The notes: a model not told the origin generated them from the letters alone. Positions 48,001-60,409 are shown, numbered from the stretch's first letter. The stretch: DNA of 64,000 nt from Rotaria macrura (GCA_900239685.1 OENT01000755.1:1-64000); one strand, 5' to 3'. Numbers and translations are program-made.

Positions 48001-51000
48001 CATATCACAATATGACCTGTCAAAAGTACATTTTCAATCATTGCTTTTATGATTCATCTTTCAGAATTCATATCAGTTGATGAGAACTTAAGATTATCTT
48101 CATTCTGAAGATTCGTGAAGTAAATATTTTGATTAATTTTCCTTCTCGATGAAATGATTATTTACCTGCAATGATAACTTTTCATAACTGTATCACATTC
48201 ACAAAAGATGCATATGTTTTCATTTGATTGATCATTATCTAGACCACATTTTGAACATGCAGCCATGATGGCAACATCATCATCATTTGGTTGTCGTTTT
48301 AATGCTTCAATATGAATTAATAGATTTTCTCGAATTTGTTTTAATCTATCGAATTCTTGAACTAATTTCAATAAAAATCCATTCCATGTTGTAAATGGTA
48401 ATTGTCGTTCACGATTAACATGATAATGTATTTCAACTTGTTCATTTTCAATCGGTTTAATACATGTCGATATATCTAGAAGTAAATTTTTAATATCATT
48501 TTCGACATCTTTTCTTGTTAGTAATTTTTCATTGTAATTTTTCCATGCTTCACTCATTTCATGTTCCGATTGTGTTTGATGTCGTTGTTTAATTTTATTA
48601 AATTCATTGAAAGCTTCATCATTTGAAAATTTACTAAAAAAGGAAAATTTCATGTCAATAATAGACAAAACACACGTAAATGAAACAATTGTTCGAAAGT
48701 CTTTCTCATACCTCTGAATTTGTAAATTGGAATATTCCTCGTTTTTCGTTAATAATGAAATCGAATATGAAAGATTATAAAATGCATGAGCTAATTGAAA
48801 TGAATCAGCATGAAAATGTTCTTTATAGATTTCTGCTGTTTCAATAACTCTTTCATACGTTCGAATAGCTTTATTAATATAATAGTGATTATTTTTATTA
48901 TTATTTTCAATAACCGATCGAGTTATTTCATGTTGATATTGTATTAGATAAATACTAGCGAGTCCATTAAAGTTAAGTAATGAAAGACGAAGACAATCTT
49001 CTCCGCTTTCGAGTTCACGTGCTGTTAATAAATCAAGTAAGTCTTTCATTGTAAATGGTTGATCATCTTTATTCAATGAGACATTGTTTTCTAGTGCATC
49101 AGGTTGACGTCGAATTGTAAATTTTCTATTTGATGAATAATGAAAACGATTGTAATAATGAACAAGTGCTGGGTCGTTATGTCTAGTCAAAAGCAAACGA
49201 TGAAATGAATCGAGTTTTTGTTTTTCTAAATATTAAAAATTAGAAATGATTCTCTTTTACCGAACACCATGAGCGCCAACTTGTGGATGATCACATAGAC
49301 AACGAAGTTTGATTAATGGTGTTTGAAGACAACTACGCGCAGTTGATGATAAAAAATGAATATCATTCATATCGATTTCACTATCGAATGCTAACGTACA
49401 TGTTGTCGATTGTTCGGATAACACTCCACCTAGATATAGATTTTTAAAACATTGTTGATTCAAAAGAACATATATTATAAGATACGATAAGTCAAGAGGA
49501 CTAAATAGAGAGCTATGAGTAATTTGAACTTTGTCACATGCAAATCTGAAATTAATTTCAATTTATTATACTAATTTTCAAGTTGAACCTGAGTTTTTCG
49601 AACTCACCAGAGTCCGTAAACGATATTGATACATGTATGGCAAATCTCAATGTTAATAGTAACTATCTAGCTTCTCATTGGTAATATTTGAAGAAAACAA
49701 AATTCTATAACTATAAACCATAAGTAATAAAAAGGTCGATAGATATTGTGACCCTATTTTGATAATGAACTCTTTCTATTATTTTCATGCCGTAGTAACT
49801 GAATTCTTCTATTTCTTTTTACTACGTTTGAAATACTAGAATTCGGTAGAATCTTTTATTGCTATTATGTACAAGTTTAGAAATCACTTCGACGTATATA
49901 TTGCTATCCTAGTATTTGTTTGAGATCAGTCGCTCTATGATATTTAGTACGAAATCGAATAAGAAAACATGCTTGTGCATTCTATGATCTCGATAAAATA
50001 TTATTTAAAATCCAAAGCCGATAAACTAAAACGATGAAATTCGTAAGTTTCAAATTATTTCTTCAGTTCACAAAATAAAGACAAGAAAGATGAAAACAGT
50101 GACATAGGAAATTACCATTTCTTTCTTTTTCTCGTTTCTGCCATAAATGTGTAAATTCTCGTTTGAAATCATTTCGACATTCATTCCATACTCGATCGTA
50201 ATACATTCGTTCAAGTTGAGAAAATTGTAAACGTACAACACGTTCTAAAAATATTCACAATCGAGAGAACAAAAAAAATTAGTTTTGCTACTCTAAGATA
50301 ACATTAGGTTTTGTAATTTCTTACCAAATTGTTCAGGTAAATCATTTAAACATAGACGTGATGTTCGACGAGTGATTAATTTAAGGAAATTCATAATCCA
50401 TGGTAAAAATACATCATTGATTTTATCTTTCTTTCTTAATAATGTTGATACATGATCTCGTGGAATACTAACTACTGGAAATAAATATTGCATGATACCT
50501 TCAAGATCATTAATTGATCGATGAAATGGTGTACCAGTAACAAACCTTAATGAAAATGAAAAAAACGAAATTAAACTTTATATTATCAATAGATTGAAAA
50601 TTCTGTTACCATCGATGATGTGCTACAAGTGATCGTGCCATTTTAGATACTGGTGTATTTGGTGAATCAACCCTATCAATTGAATTATTTTACGATAGAT
50701 TTAAAATTCTTTAGTTTGTTGTCATAATTTCGAACAAGTTTAAAATCAATGGAACTTGATGATCACTAAATTGTAATCAAATACTGATTAACTATAGACT
50801 CGAAATGTATTCTAGAATGTCATTTATCATCTGACACTAACTGCTCAGAAGCACAAGACCAGTGCAACTACTAGTTCTATATTTCGAGTCATATTTAACA
50901 TGCTTCGATCTATGTTCTGACGAATTAAATCAGCTAAGCCAATGGTATCTAGAGTTCTAATCAAACTCTGTTGAATATTTATCTAGGTTAGAAATTGTCG

Positions 51001-53227
51001 GATTCGATCAGAACGAGTTCATTGTAAAGAAATAATCAAAAACAAAAGGCATCTTGGATTTCATATTGTTCTGTTTCTGATTCTGTACTCGTTTTTGCTT
51101 GAGAATTTACTGAGTGAAAAATAAAGTTTTTCTAAAACTAAACTTTTGAAGCATCATCAAGCTAAAATGATGCGCGTTTTCGATGGGTAGAAATCATAAA
51201 ACTATACTACACACATCTCATAATCAAATTTAAATTTTGAACTAGTACATCTATTTAAAATGAAATTATATGTTATCAAGATTCTAATGAACTCTTGCAA
51301 ATGACTTGTTCATTATGAGAAAAAAAAACACGGATTTCATTCATACATATTCAACTTACATTTGAGCTTCATCGAGTACTAAAATAGAAAAGAAAAAGAG
51401 TTGTTTTCAAAAAGATATATAATTATTGACTAACCAAGACGCCAAAATTTTAACCTTAATAATGGACTTATTAGATATTCATATTTTCGCACTTGTGTTC
51501 GTGTTGAATGATGTTCTTTTGAACAGACTTCATTATGATGTATATCCTTTTTTAAATTTTCATATGAACAAAAAATAAAATCTTGTCTTGCAAGAAAACG
51601 TCGGTCGGGTATTGGTATTTTATTGACAATACCTTCATACATATAAATATTCAAAGGATAATCTATGTGTTTATTTATTTCTTCAATCCATTGATCAATA
51701 ATTGCTGCTGGTGCAATAATTAACGTAGCACCGGTTGATATTCGTTGATCATGATCGACTAAGCGTTGTTCACAATATGGACAAACAAATGATTGTTGAT
51801 GTTCTTCATGTTGAATAAAACATTTCTTGTGTATGCAACGAGAACATTGAGTACATATGGAAATTAAATTTTCGAATAAATTTTGTTGTCTTTTTGGTAA
51901 TACGGCTATTTTACCGCAAACACAAGGAAGCACAAGAGAAGTTCGTTCATCCGATTTGAATTTTTTATTAACTGGAAATTCTTCTTCATTATCATTTAAA
52001 ATCGTTTGATTCATATTAATAGAATTCTCCAAAAGAAATGAATCTGAACATTTATTTAATAGTGATGTTAACAGTACACACATAGTTTTTCCAAGACCCA
52101 TTTCATCGGCAAGTATGCCGCCTGATATTGCAAATTGTTCATTACAAGTATTATTTATTTCATTTACATGTAATGGTAGACCATATATAACATGAACATA
52201 AAATACATTGTCTAATAGATCATGACAACGATGTAAAGGTGTATAGACAATCGATGATGATAAATCTTGTTCTCGTCGAAGCATCCAATTGACTGTAAAA
52301 CAAAAGAAAACATATTTGAGAAATTCAGTTAACTCGATCAATGATCGACTCATTGAAATGTAGAGGCAAAACGAACATAGTTGATATCCTATTTTGATCA
52401 ATGATCTCATATCTATTTTAACGAAATATCATTTAGTTTTCTCCAGTTGTATTTCAATATTCCGTCGAATGGTATGACTCATGAAATTATTGAGAAAACT
52501 CGTATTGAATCATCTTCGAACAAAGTCTGCTAAGGAAATGAAGACAGAACTTTACTACAAGTCATCATAAATATTTACTTGATTTCATTTGATGATCTTT
52601 TAATTGAATTACATCATTTTTTAACAACGATTGAGATAATAGTAAAGGATTTGTATCGTTATCCATAGAAATCATTGTAGTTGCTTGAATTTCTTGATAG
52701 ATAAAGTCAATAATATTATTTGCAAATGTTTCATTGTTATTTATTTGTGATATTGATTGATAATCATCAAATATAAATAAATGTTTAAAAAATCGATTCG
52801 AATTATCATTTTCTTTACAATAATTATAAAATGCAAATAAATTAAAAGTTGTTTTCTTAACTGTAGAAGAAAACAATACATGTACAAGTGTCAATGTACA
52901 TTGTTTAGGTGAATAATATATATATAATTGTTCATTTTTAATTAAATCATACAGCCATTTTAATGGATGATGTTTACTTTTTAAATATATATTGTCATCA
53001 TCATTAGAAAAGATATATGGATCATGAAGAAAAATTTCTTCTGTCATCAAATTTACATCCCAATGTTCATAGTAAAGTTCAGCTAGACAAAGAGCATTAG
53101 TGTCCACTGGTAGAATATCACTATTGATGTATAATAATGGATTTGTTTTAATACCATCATAGGTTAGTAAAGGGTCGATCTGAGTATCTCGAAGATGGTA
53201 TAGATTACTACGTCGATAACGAGGCAT
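45077..53227 (-). CDS. SHPRH: E3 ubiquitin ligase SHPRH (SNF2 helicase, PHD, RING)
   Basis: Rad5-related ubiquitin ligase acting on PCNA in DNA damage tolerance. Thirteen exons on the minus strand: 52579-53227, 51435-52292, 51360-51378, 50610-50672, 50325-50545, 50116-50244, 49268-49429, 48712-49225, 48166-48633, 46385-47160, 45556-45999, 45362-45495 and 45077-45310, giving 1556 residues. Walker A DEMGLGKT is at 279-286. A PHD finger (C340, C342, C363, C366, H371, C374, C387, C390) is inserted after it. LDEAQM is encoded by exon 3, followed by FVTGTPFHRS. A RING finger (CPMC...CGHFFCREC...CPIC) lies at about 1234-1286. The helicase C-lobe has KILVFSQFTDVL, LMPLGKGANGLNLTEAQHV and QAIARVRRLGQ (human QAIGRVHRIGQ). 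The H15 linker-histone domain of human SHPRH is missing. Donors of introns 7 (GTGTTC) and 10 (GTTACC) are weak, chosen for frame. Confidence 0.9.
47161..48165 (-). other. Intron 9 of SHPRH, 1005 nt
   Basis: Lies between SYHC and SVFIEIKKRL. It is about twenty times longer than the common intron here. No second gene is recognisable; a 65-codon minus-strand frame at 47468-47665 lacks homology. Introns 3 (50673-51359, 687 nt) and 6 (49430-50115, 686 nt) are also long. Confidence 0.55.
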
Positions 53228-53784
53228 TTGACTAGAAATACGAACTAGTGTTGATATTGAAAATGTGAGACAAGATTGCTTCCATGAATTTATTTCTCGG
53301 GTAAACTATGGACACATTGAAAATCATATGTTAGACTGTCAAAGAGAAAGGAATATTAGTAGATGTACACAAATACTCTAGTCAAATCAGTTTTATTCTC
53401 AACAAGGTTTTTTTTTTGTTTATTGTAGATTTTCTAGATGGCACTAAATGATTGTTGAAAATTTTTCAAACAAAGCATTTTTTTCGCCTTGTCTCTCTAT
53501 TATAGTAGGAAGACAAGATTGATCAACCGTAAACGAGTCACTATAACAATGATTATATGTCAGTGTAGATACGTATTTTCTCTACGAGCTTAACTTCATT
53601 GAGTAATGGTATATTTCAATATAAAATACATTCTTGCCTATTGAATATGGTACAAGGAGAAAAAATAAATTTTGTTTTCAATTTCAATTTCGTACCTTTA
53701 TTTATGTGTTGTCTGTATGCAAAGAAGCAAAAAAAAATATGAAGTAAATTAGTAAATGAACTTTTTCTCATCTATTTCACATAG
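53228..53784. other. SHPRH-NadC spacer
   Basis: 557 bp of AT-rich DNA that should contain the SHPRH promoter and the NadC 3' UTR. Nothing else was seen. Confidence 0.4.
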
Positions 53785-54630
53785 CTATTGAAATCGCATC
53801 GATAAGTCAATAGCTTTAATATCTTTTGTCAAGGTGCCTAACGCAATATAATCCACTCCGGTTTCAGCTATTTCACGCAGCGTTTTTTCATTAATGCCAC
53901 CGGATGCTTCAAGTTTAACACGACCATTAACAATATGAACTGCTTGACGTATTTCATCTAAATTCATATTGTCTAATAAAATGACATCAGGCTTTCCATC
54001 GATTGCTTGTTGTAATTCATCAAAATTTTCAACTTCAATTTCAATGTTTTTGTTTGCTGCTATTTCTCGTGCACGTTTAATAGTTTTTTCAATACTATTA
54101 TCACATGCTGCTATGTGATTTTCTTTTATAAGGAATTGATCATAAAGACCAAACCGATGATTGTAACAACCACCTTGTCGAACAGCATATTTTTCAGCAA
54201 GACGTAAACCGGGTATCGTCTTACGTGTGTCACGTACTTTAACATTAATTCCCTGGACTAAATCAGCATAATGACGACAACGAGTCGATATACCAGAGAG
54301 AAATTGCAGAAAATTAAGTGCTGTTCGTTCACCAGTAAGTAATATTCGAGATGATCCTCTTAATGTACATAAAATCTCATTTGGTTCTGCGTGATCACCA
54401 TCTTTTACATTCCATTGAATAGTTACGTTATCTCCATCAAGCTGACGAAAAACTTCATCAAACCATAGTGTACCACAAATAGTAGCTGGTTCACGTGTAA
54501 TTACAGTAGCATATGATATTTGTTCTATCGGAATTAATTGTGCAGTCACATCACCATCACCGATATCTTCCTTCAACGCACAACGTACATCATTTTCTAT
54601 CAATGACTTCGTTATGTTTGTATTCTCCAT
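53785..54630 (-). CDS. nadC: Bacterial-type quinolinate phosphoribosyltransferase
   Basis: Makes nicotinate mononucleotide from quinolinate and PRPP, the entry step of de novo NAD synthesis. Single exon, 281 residues, the usual NadC size. Motifs: [14 protein letters not shown] near the N-terminus, [25 protein letters not shown] (Arg102), [20 protein letters not shown] (Arg136, Lys137), NHRFGLYD (His158, Arg159), LIKENH (Lys169), [20 protein letters not shown] and [12 protein letters not shown], ending [17 protein letters not shown] and the DLSMRF end are shared with proteobacterial NadC, while human QPRT has LLLGERVALN and lacks DLSMRF. All substrate-binding residues are kept. The frame is open upstream to 54813, but [15 protein letters not shown] at 54630 is where the family begins and the extra 61 residues look like translated UTR. 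Confidence 0.95.
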   Translation of the reverse strand: MENTNITKSLIENDVRCALKEDIGDGDVTAQLIPIEQISYATVITREPATICGTLWFDEVFRQLDGDNVTIQWNVKDGDHAEPNEILCTLRGSSRILLTGERTALNFLQFLSGISTRCRHYADLVQGINVKVRDTRKTIPGLRLAEKYAVRQGGCYNHRFGLYDQFLIKENHIAACDNSIEKTIKRAREIAANKNIEIEVENFDELQQAIDGKPDVILLDNMNLDEIRQAVHIVNGRVKLEASGGINEKTLREIAETGVDYIALGTLTKDIKAIDLSMRFQ

Positions 54631-55169
54631 GATAGATTTTTTCAATCGATTAATAATATGAATCGAAACTATGCATAGGAGAAGACCACATTTTTTTTGT
54701 CTACCTGTATCGTAGATCAATGATGTGACGAAGATAAATAGTATTCGTATGTATTTCTTAATGCATATGTATATACAGAAAAATCGGACGACCGAAAGAA
54801 CAAAAAGAAACAACAGTTTCTTTTTTGTTTTCTTTTTTATGTCATACGTCTTTCTTTTTTCTTTCTGTTTTCTTCGTCATCCTCATCAACAAAAAGAAAA
54901 CGAAGTGGACCAACGATGACTCGTGTATAGCAAGCGACTGAGTAATGCAATAAACACCCCCTGCTCGGTTCGCACATCGATCGACTCGTAGCACGCGGTT
55001 GCAATAGTTGTAGGCGTTAGAGAGAAAAAAAAAGAAAATACTTACAAACATACATTTACCTTTTTTGGTGACGAAAAGAACGCAAAGAAAGTCATCATTT
55101 ATTTGTTGTTTATTTATTTTTTCTTCAAAATCAGTGCATCATCAATTTCAGACATATAAAAAGCAAACG
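54631..55169. promoter_or_regulatory. Divergent promoter region of nadC and the OTU gene
   Basis: 539 bp between two oppositely oriented start codons. Around 54900-55020 it is less AT-rich than its surroundings and contains GCGACTGAGTAATGCAAT, CCCCCTGCTCGG and CGATCGACTCG. No motif was identified with confidence; the call rests on position. Confidence 0.45.
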
Positions 55170-56006
55170 ATGCATCCGTCATTTCATTACTCATCACCAG
55201 TACAACAACATCAATCTCAACCAATTCAATGGGCTTATACACCGTCATTTTATAACGGTTATACAACAGCTGTACCAATTGTTCTAAATCAACCATTACC
55301 TATTGTAGAAACGTATACACCATCAATTGATAGGCAACATCAAATTATTTCTCAGTTGCCATCTACAAATCCGTCAACATATCCATCGTCAATGAAAAGT
55401 TACAATCGTTTTCGTAATGCATTTGCATGTTCCAATCAGTCACAAACAAATAATGCTGAAGATGAATATTTGTATCATGAACAACAATTAATTCGTAATT
55501 TATCTAAACATGGCATTGAACGACTACCAGTCAAAGGCGATGGTAATTGTCTATTCTATGCTCTTGCTGAGGGTCTTATGTATGAAATGAAAGTCGATCC
55601 TAATCATTTCGGTTTACTTATACGTCGATTTTTTCGTTTATCAACACATTTCCGTTTAGTTGATTTTGCCGATTGTTTAAGACAAGTGTGTGTTGAACAA
55701 TGGAGATTACACGAAGATTATTACAGTCAATTTGTCGATAAAGAAAATGTTTCTTTTCTTAAAGAAGTGAAAAAATTTTCTAAAAATGGCGTTTCGGATT
55801 CAACCTTAGGTGATATTGTACCATTGACTATTGCAAATACACTCAATGTAAACATAACTATATTTACGTCAGTTTCAAATTTACCTCGTATCGATGTTAA
55901 ACCTGAACACGAGAAGAATATTCTGCCATCAACACAAAAGACAATCTACTTAGCCTATAATCAATATGGCATAGGCCATTATGATGCTGCATATCCTCGT
56001 TATTGA
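55170..56006 (+). CDS. OTU-domain cysteine protease (deubiquitinase)
   Basis: Predicted ubiquitin-removing protease. Single exon, 278 residues from the ATG at 55170 (MHPSFHYSSP). An ATG 35 codons upstream (55065) is possible but would add a basic, UTR-like stretch. The first 105 residues are a Pro/Gln/Ser/Tyr-rich low-complexity region. The OTU domain follows at about 115-275, with the catalytic Asp124-Gly-Asn-Cys127 (VKGDGNCLFYALAEGLMYEM) and catalytic His270 (GIGHYDAAYPRY) at the end, preceded by TIYLAYNQYG. LGDIVPLTIANTLNVNITIF matches the fold's central helix and strand. The specificity for chain type cannot be told. An AATAAA lies 8 bp after the stop. Confidence 0.92.
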   Translation: MHPSFHYSSPVQQHQSQPIQWAYTPSFYNGYTTAVPIVLNQPLPIVETYTPSIDRQHQIISQLPSTNPSTYPSSMKSYNRFRNAFACSNQSQTNNAEDEYLYHEQQLIRNLSKHGIERLPVKGDGNCLFYALAEGLMYEMKVDPNHFGLLIRRFFRLSTHFRLVDFADCLRQVCVEQWRLHEDYYSQFVDKENVSFLKEVKKFSKNGVSDSTLGDIVPLTIANTLNVNITIFTSVSNLPRIDVKPEHEKNILPSTQKTIYLAYNQYGIGHYDAAYPRY

Positions 56007-56247
56007 TGTATAAAATAAAAGAAAAATAATGATAATAATCATGTCTATTTCGTCAATTTCTTTTTTTTTTTTTTCGGTCAACACAGAGACAAATATTTAA
56101 ATTTTCTCTTTTCTTTGTGTATGTTATAGTTTTGCTTTTTCCTGTTAGCACTAACAAAAAAAAAATAATGTCAGCTTTCACGAAAATATTGACACGAAGA
56201 AAAAAAGAATATTATGTGGGAAAAATCAGTAAAGCAATACTAATAAT
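56007..56247. other. Convergent 3' spacer
   Basis: The 3' ends of the OTU gene (+) and the neuropeptide F gene (-) face each other across 241 bp. It holds the OTU poly(A) signal (56014-56019) and T and A homopolymers. Confidence 0.5.
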
Positions 56248-56754
56248 TTATCGTCGTCGTCGTCTTTGATCTGGATATTCCAATGCATAAAAATTGTCAT
56301 CATTGGTTCGTTGATTGTTTGCTGAAAGAGAAATAAATACATATACATATATTCAATAGAAACATAAACATTTTTATTACCGTTCGGAATGGATTTTGAT
56401 AAAATATGAACCATATTATATGCTGAAATAGGCAAACCTATTGGATCACGATCAACTATTGGTAAGAATGACGAACGTTTTGAATACGATGAAACAAAAT
56501 TTGATCGTTTACCAAATCTAAGTATAAAATAAGTACAAAAAATAACTGAACAATAAAAATCATATGTACCGAGGTCGAGCTATAATAGCATAATAATTAT
56601 GTAATAATTTCCAGAATAGTGCTTGTTCATCTGGTGACGCATTCGATGGTGGTCGTTGAGGTGGATTAGGAAAACTCGCACATGATGTTGATTGAAAAAA
56701 TATGAGAGAAAAAATGAGTAGATTGATTAGTATTAATAGGTTAATGCCGTTCAT
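56248..56754 (-). CDS. NPF: Neuropeptide F precursor (NPY/NPF family)
   Basis: Secreted neuropeptide precursor of 131 residues. Three exons on the minus strand: 56570-56754, 56381-56517 and 56248-56321, with 52-nt and 59-nt introns. A signal peptide (about 1-26, NLLILINLLIFSLIFF) ends at STSCA. The predicted peptide is residues 27-63, starting SFPNPPQRPP and ending YYAIIARPRF, followed by Gly64-Lys65-Arg66 for amidation and cleavage. RPRF-amide is the mark of invertebrate neuropeptide F, and the proline-rich N-terminal part plus amphipathic helix (DEQALFWKLLHNYYAII) is the PP-fold. Intron 1 interrupts the second Arg codon of RPRF (CG/A), the intron position conserved in NPY/NPF genes. The flanking peptide ends YPDQRRRRR. 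Reading straight through the intron gives a false 64-residue product ending RPRYI. Expected action is through an NPY/NPF-type GPCR in feeding and related behaviour. Confidence 0.93.
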
Positions 56755-59700
56755 TTTGAATGGAATAATATTAAATTTTGATATGATAAGATCTTAGTTG
56801 TCCTAAAATATTAAGATTTTCGTTAAATAGATTGTTTTTTTTTCAACTATGAATAAAATTTCAAGTCTATGTGTCACTTGGTCTACTTAATTTTACACAA
56901 CGTACCAAAGAAAATTTTTACAACGAACAGTAATTATCCGAGATTAAGACTGAAGCAATCATCTCATAGATTTTTAAATTCCAATCTTGAATACATCGAA
57001 TCTTACACTTAGTCTGTCACACCTATGGTTTCATTCATCATTTCTTTTTTGTGCATCCTATTTCCGTGTTCAAGAATAGTTATGAAAATTTTCTAATCGA
57101 AGATAAGCAACGAACAAATGATTGTTATCGTACTTACGATAGTTTTTACTCGGAATTGTGTTATGTGGATAGACATAAAAAAAAAAGGAACGTACTAAAT
57201 ACTAGAGTGTACACCAACGCGCATAAGAGGAAATTTAAGAAAAATTATTTACAAATAAACGTGTGTTCTCTTTGTAATTAGGAAATCCGAATAACGACAT
57301 ATAGTTCTCGTGTAGTCATAGGAGAATTAGTTTTGTAGACAATGTCTTTAGTTTTTGTCTTATTCATGGATAGTATCGAAGTTTAATTGAGCAATACGAT
57401 TCACTTCTTTACGAATGAAAAGTCGATTAAAACATCCGTGTCAAGTTAAAAAATAAAATAAAATACAACATGGTATGAGTTCTCTTGCTAAACACAAACA
57501 GATTGTTATATTATGTCTATTGAGCAACATATTTCTTAATTTTCCTTTTACTTAAACCTCAAGATATGCATATTAGGAAGTAGTTCATATATTAAAGCAA
57601 AACTTTATTAATGTTTGATTTCCTATCGTATGTCAGCAACGACTACTGCGATGTTTGGGTGAGCCAGAAGGTGTGTAATGTTTTGTCTTAAGTTCATCAA
57701 TATTTCTTATATTATATATTTCAACGAGCTATCACTCTTACTTATTTTTTGAACAATAAAGATTAATATGTCTCATGTGAACTAAGCTAGCTTGAAAAAA
57801 ATAGATTTCTTTTTAACACTCTTGGGACTGTAGGTGTAAGGAAAATGATGATCTTCTCTCACTTCCTTTCTCATGCACGAAGTATTAGAAAATTTTCATT
57901 TTCAAACAATAGAAGTCCGTACCTGTTTATGAATAAAAAAAAACAACAACACATGGTCAAATGATACAAATTTCTGAAAATGTTTTCTTAATATTCTCTC
58001 TACATTTTTTTTTGTTTCGCTACGTGCCGATTCATTTTATATTTGAATATGCGAACAGATGAAAGAATCCAGATATTTCTTTGATTTGACGGCAACGGAA
58101 TACTTTATCTCAACAATGAAATTCATGTTTCTGGGTTACATCATGGTATGTTCAGTAGAAATAAATATTCGAATAATTCAGAAATTCGTTAGTTCTAATC
58201 GAGATTATTTATTTTTTATACTTGCTCTAATAATTCTTCTATTGTCGATGAAATTGTAAATAAGTGTTATTATCCTATGATAATAATATTTACTAGAATC
58301 TCTTATCGATTTAATGTACACATGAAGATGAAGCGAACGCAGAAAATATCTACATAGAAAAAGAAAAATATGTCGACTTGAACAATATATAAAATGATCT
58401 TTTCACTTACGGTTTTTTTGTTTTTGATATTTTTTCGTCTTCGTTGACAATCGGACGATTGAGAAAAACTAGAATGAAGATGTTTGATACCTGACTTCTC
58501 TACACGTTGTTTTAGACGAATATGTCTTAACTGTACACTCACTTTAAAGACCTAGAATGGATGCCTGTTTTTCAATTATCTACCGAAGAAAGTGTTAAAA
58601 CAAAATACATTGTTTTGATTTTCATTCTCATGAGATTTCGAAATTCTAATTTCATATTTTAATCGTCAAGTTAAAAGAAAATGATCACGACGATTCACTA
58701 GTTTCTGAGAAAAAATTACATTGTTTTGTAAAGCGGCTTATCTGTCAGCTAGGAGCGAAAAAAAAACCCTCATAGATTATCATGTATAAAGATATGATAG
58801 AAATGATTCGTTAACGTCTATTTTAATTATGATGCTTATTGTCGAAGTATCCTGTGGTATTACTTTGCTTGTGGCATAATCATCGATGTAGAAATAAGAC
58901 AATCCTGAGGTTCACTAATACAATGTCCGAACAGATTTCTCTTCCTAATACGAAAAATAAATATATGTTTATTACTCTAGAAAACGACATTTTATACTTT
59001 AAATAATGTTTTTCTCAACATCGAATATATATTTATTTATGAATATGAACATTATGATCAATGTAAAAAATAAATTTTAATCTCAAAATTTAAAATACGA
59101 ACGAATCGACGCGAAGGAAATTTCTTACTAGAAATAAAAACAAACGTATGTGTAACAACTCGCATTTTGTCAGTATGATTGAATGTTTTCAAGTTAAGAA
59201 AAATCCGATGTTCACTCCATAGGTTCTTTCATATTTTACATTAATAAATATAGACATAGTGCAGATAATGTTTTTCACTAATAATTCAAAATAGTAAAGA
59301 GAACAATTGACACTTACGATAGATCCAAAGGAGTTTCTTGTTAATGAAGTAGTTTTCTTTATATTATATTTTTGTAGGAGTAGGCGAGAGAACAAGAAAA
59401 GCGTGGAAATCAAATGAAGAAAAAACAAAAAAGTAGGAAAAAAGATCAATCATTATCATTCATGAACTAAAAAAAGAACTCATACGATAATTTTATGTGC
59501 ACTCATCTATATTTATTGAATATACAATAAGAAAATCTAAAAACGAGTAAGGTATACATAATTAATCAATATCATAGTTGACAAATGAATTACGATTAGA
59601 AAGAAACTTGTAAAGAAATAATCAATATCTTATAGAATAGAATTTGTTCAATTATTGAAGAATCTTTTAAGATTCAATACAATAATATTCAAATCAAATG

Positions 59701-60400
59701 AGAAGATTTTTATGACCGATGCTCGAATGTTTTACAATGAGATAAACATAATCTATCACTTATTATTAACATGTAATTTTCAATATATGGAATTATTCAA
59801 TAATATTGACAATGAAAAAGCCAATCTCATTATATTCATGTATTCAGAAATTGTAATACAAAATAAAACTACACATGTCGTATAATATAATCATGATCGA
59901 AGATAGTGAAGTCATTGAGATATGAATCAATTTCTTCTCAAGCTTTTTGTTTTTTTTCAATTCGATATTTTAGTTACTTTAGTAACTTTCTTTTGCTAAT
60001 AAATAAGACCTTACTTTCATTTACTATTTTCTCTTTGAAATTATAGATTGTTAATAAAAATCAATTTTTAATTATTTCATACTTACAAGCAATTGATTCA
60101 AGTTCGTTTGTTTCTTTATATGAAATCTTTCAAAAGAAAATCAATATATATATATATATTTTATTGAAAATCTCAATAAAAATTGATTCCTATCTTTTAT
60201 GTATTATCATGCTTGAGGCAACCATATGAAATTCATTATCTAACGAGTTCAATCGATGTACTATCGTATACATAATTGTATACAATAAAAAGATCTCTCT
60301 AGGAACAAGTTGAATTTAATGATCGTTTACTATCGAACGTAAGAAGAACGATGAGAAATCAACTTTGTTGACTGAGAGAACATAACACGTAGGAGAGTGA
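56755..60400. other. Intergenic, no gene seen
   Basis: About 3.6 kb of AT-rich DNA. The first 200 bp should hold the NPF promoter. Frames at 57051-57281, 58059-58259, 58303-58542 and 59189-59449 have no recognisable motif. Confidence 0.4.
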
Positions 60401-60409
60401 CAATCTAGA

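Noticed and set aside
49464..49545. Extra SHPRH exon upstream of GGVLSEQ
   Set aside because: The acceptor at 49546 puts the sequence out of frame and meets a stop; the acceptor at 49430 fits the frame.
54631..54813. 61-residue N-terminal extension of NadC
   Set aside because: Hydrophobic and Ile/Phe-rich, like translated AT-rich UTR; the family start matches [11 protein letters not shown] targeting peptide cannot be fully excluded.
56560..56754. 64-residue secreted protein ending RPRYI
   Set aside because: The last residues are read through a splice donor. The spliced form gives RPRFGKR.
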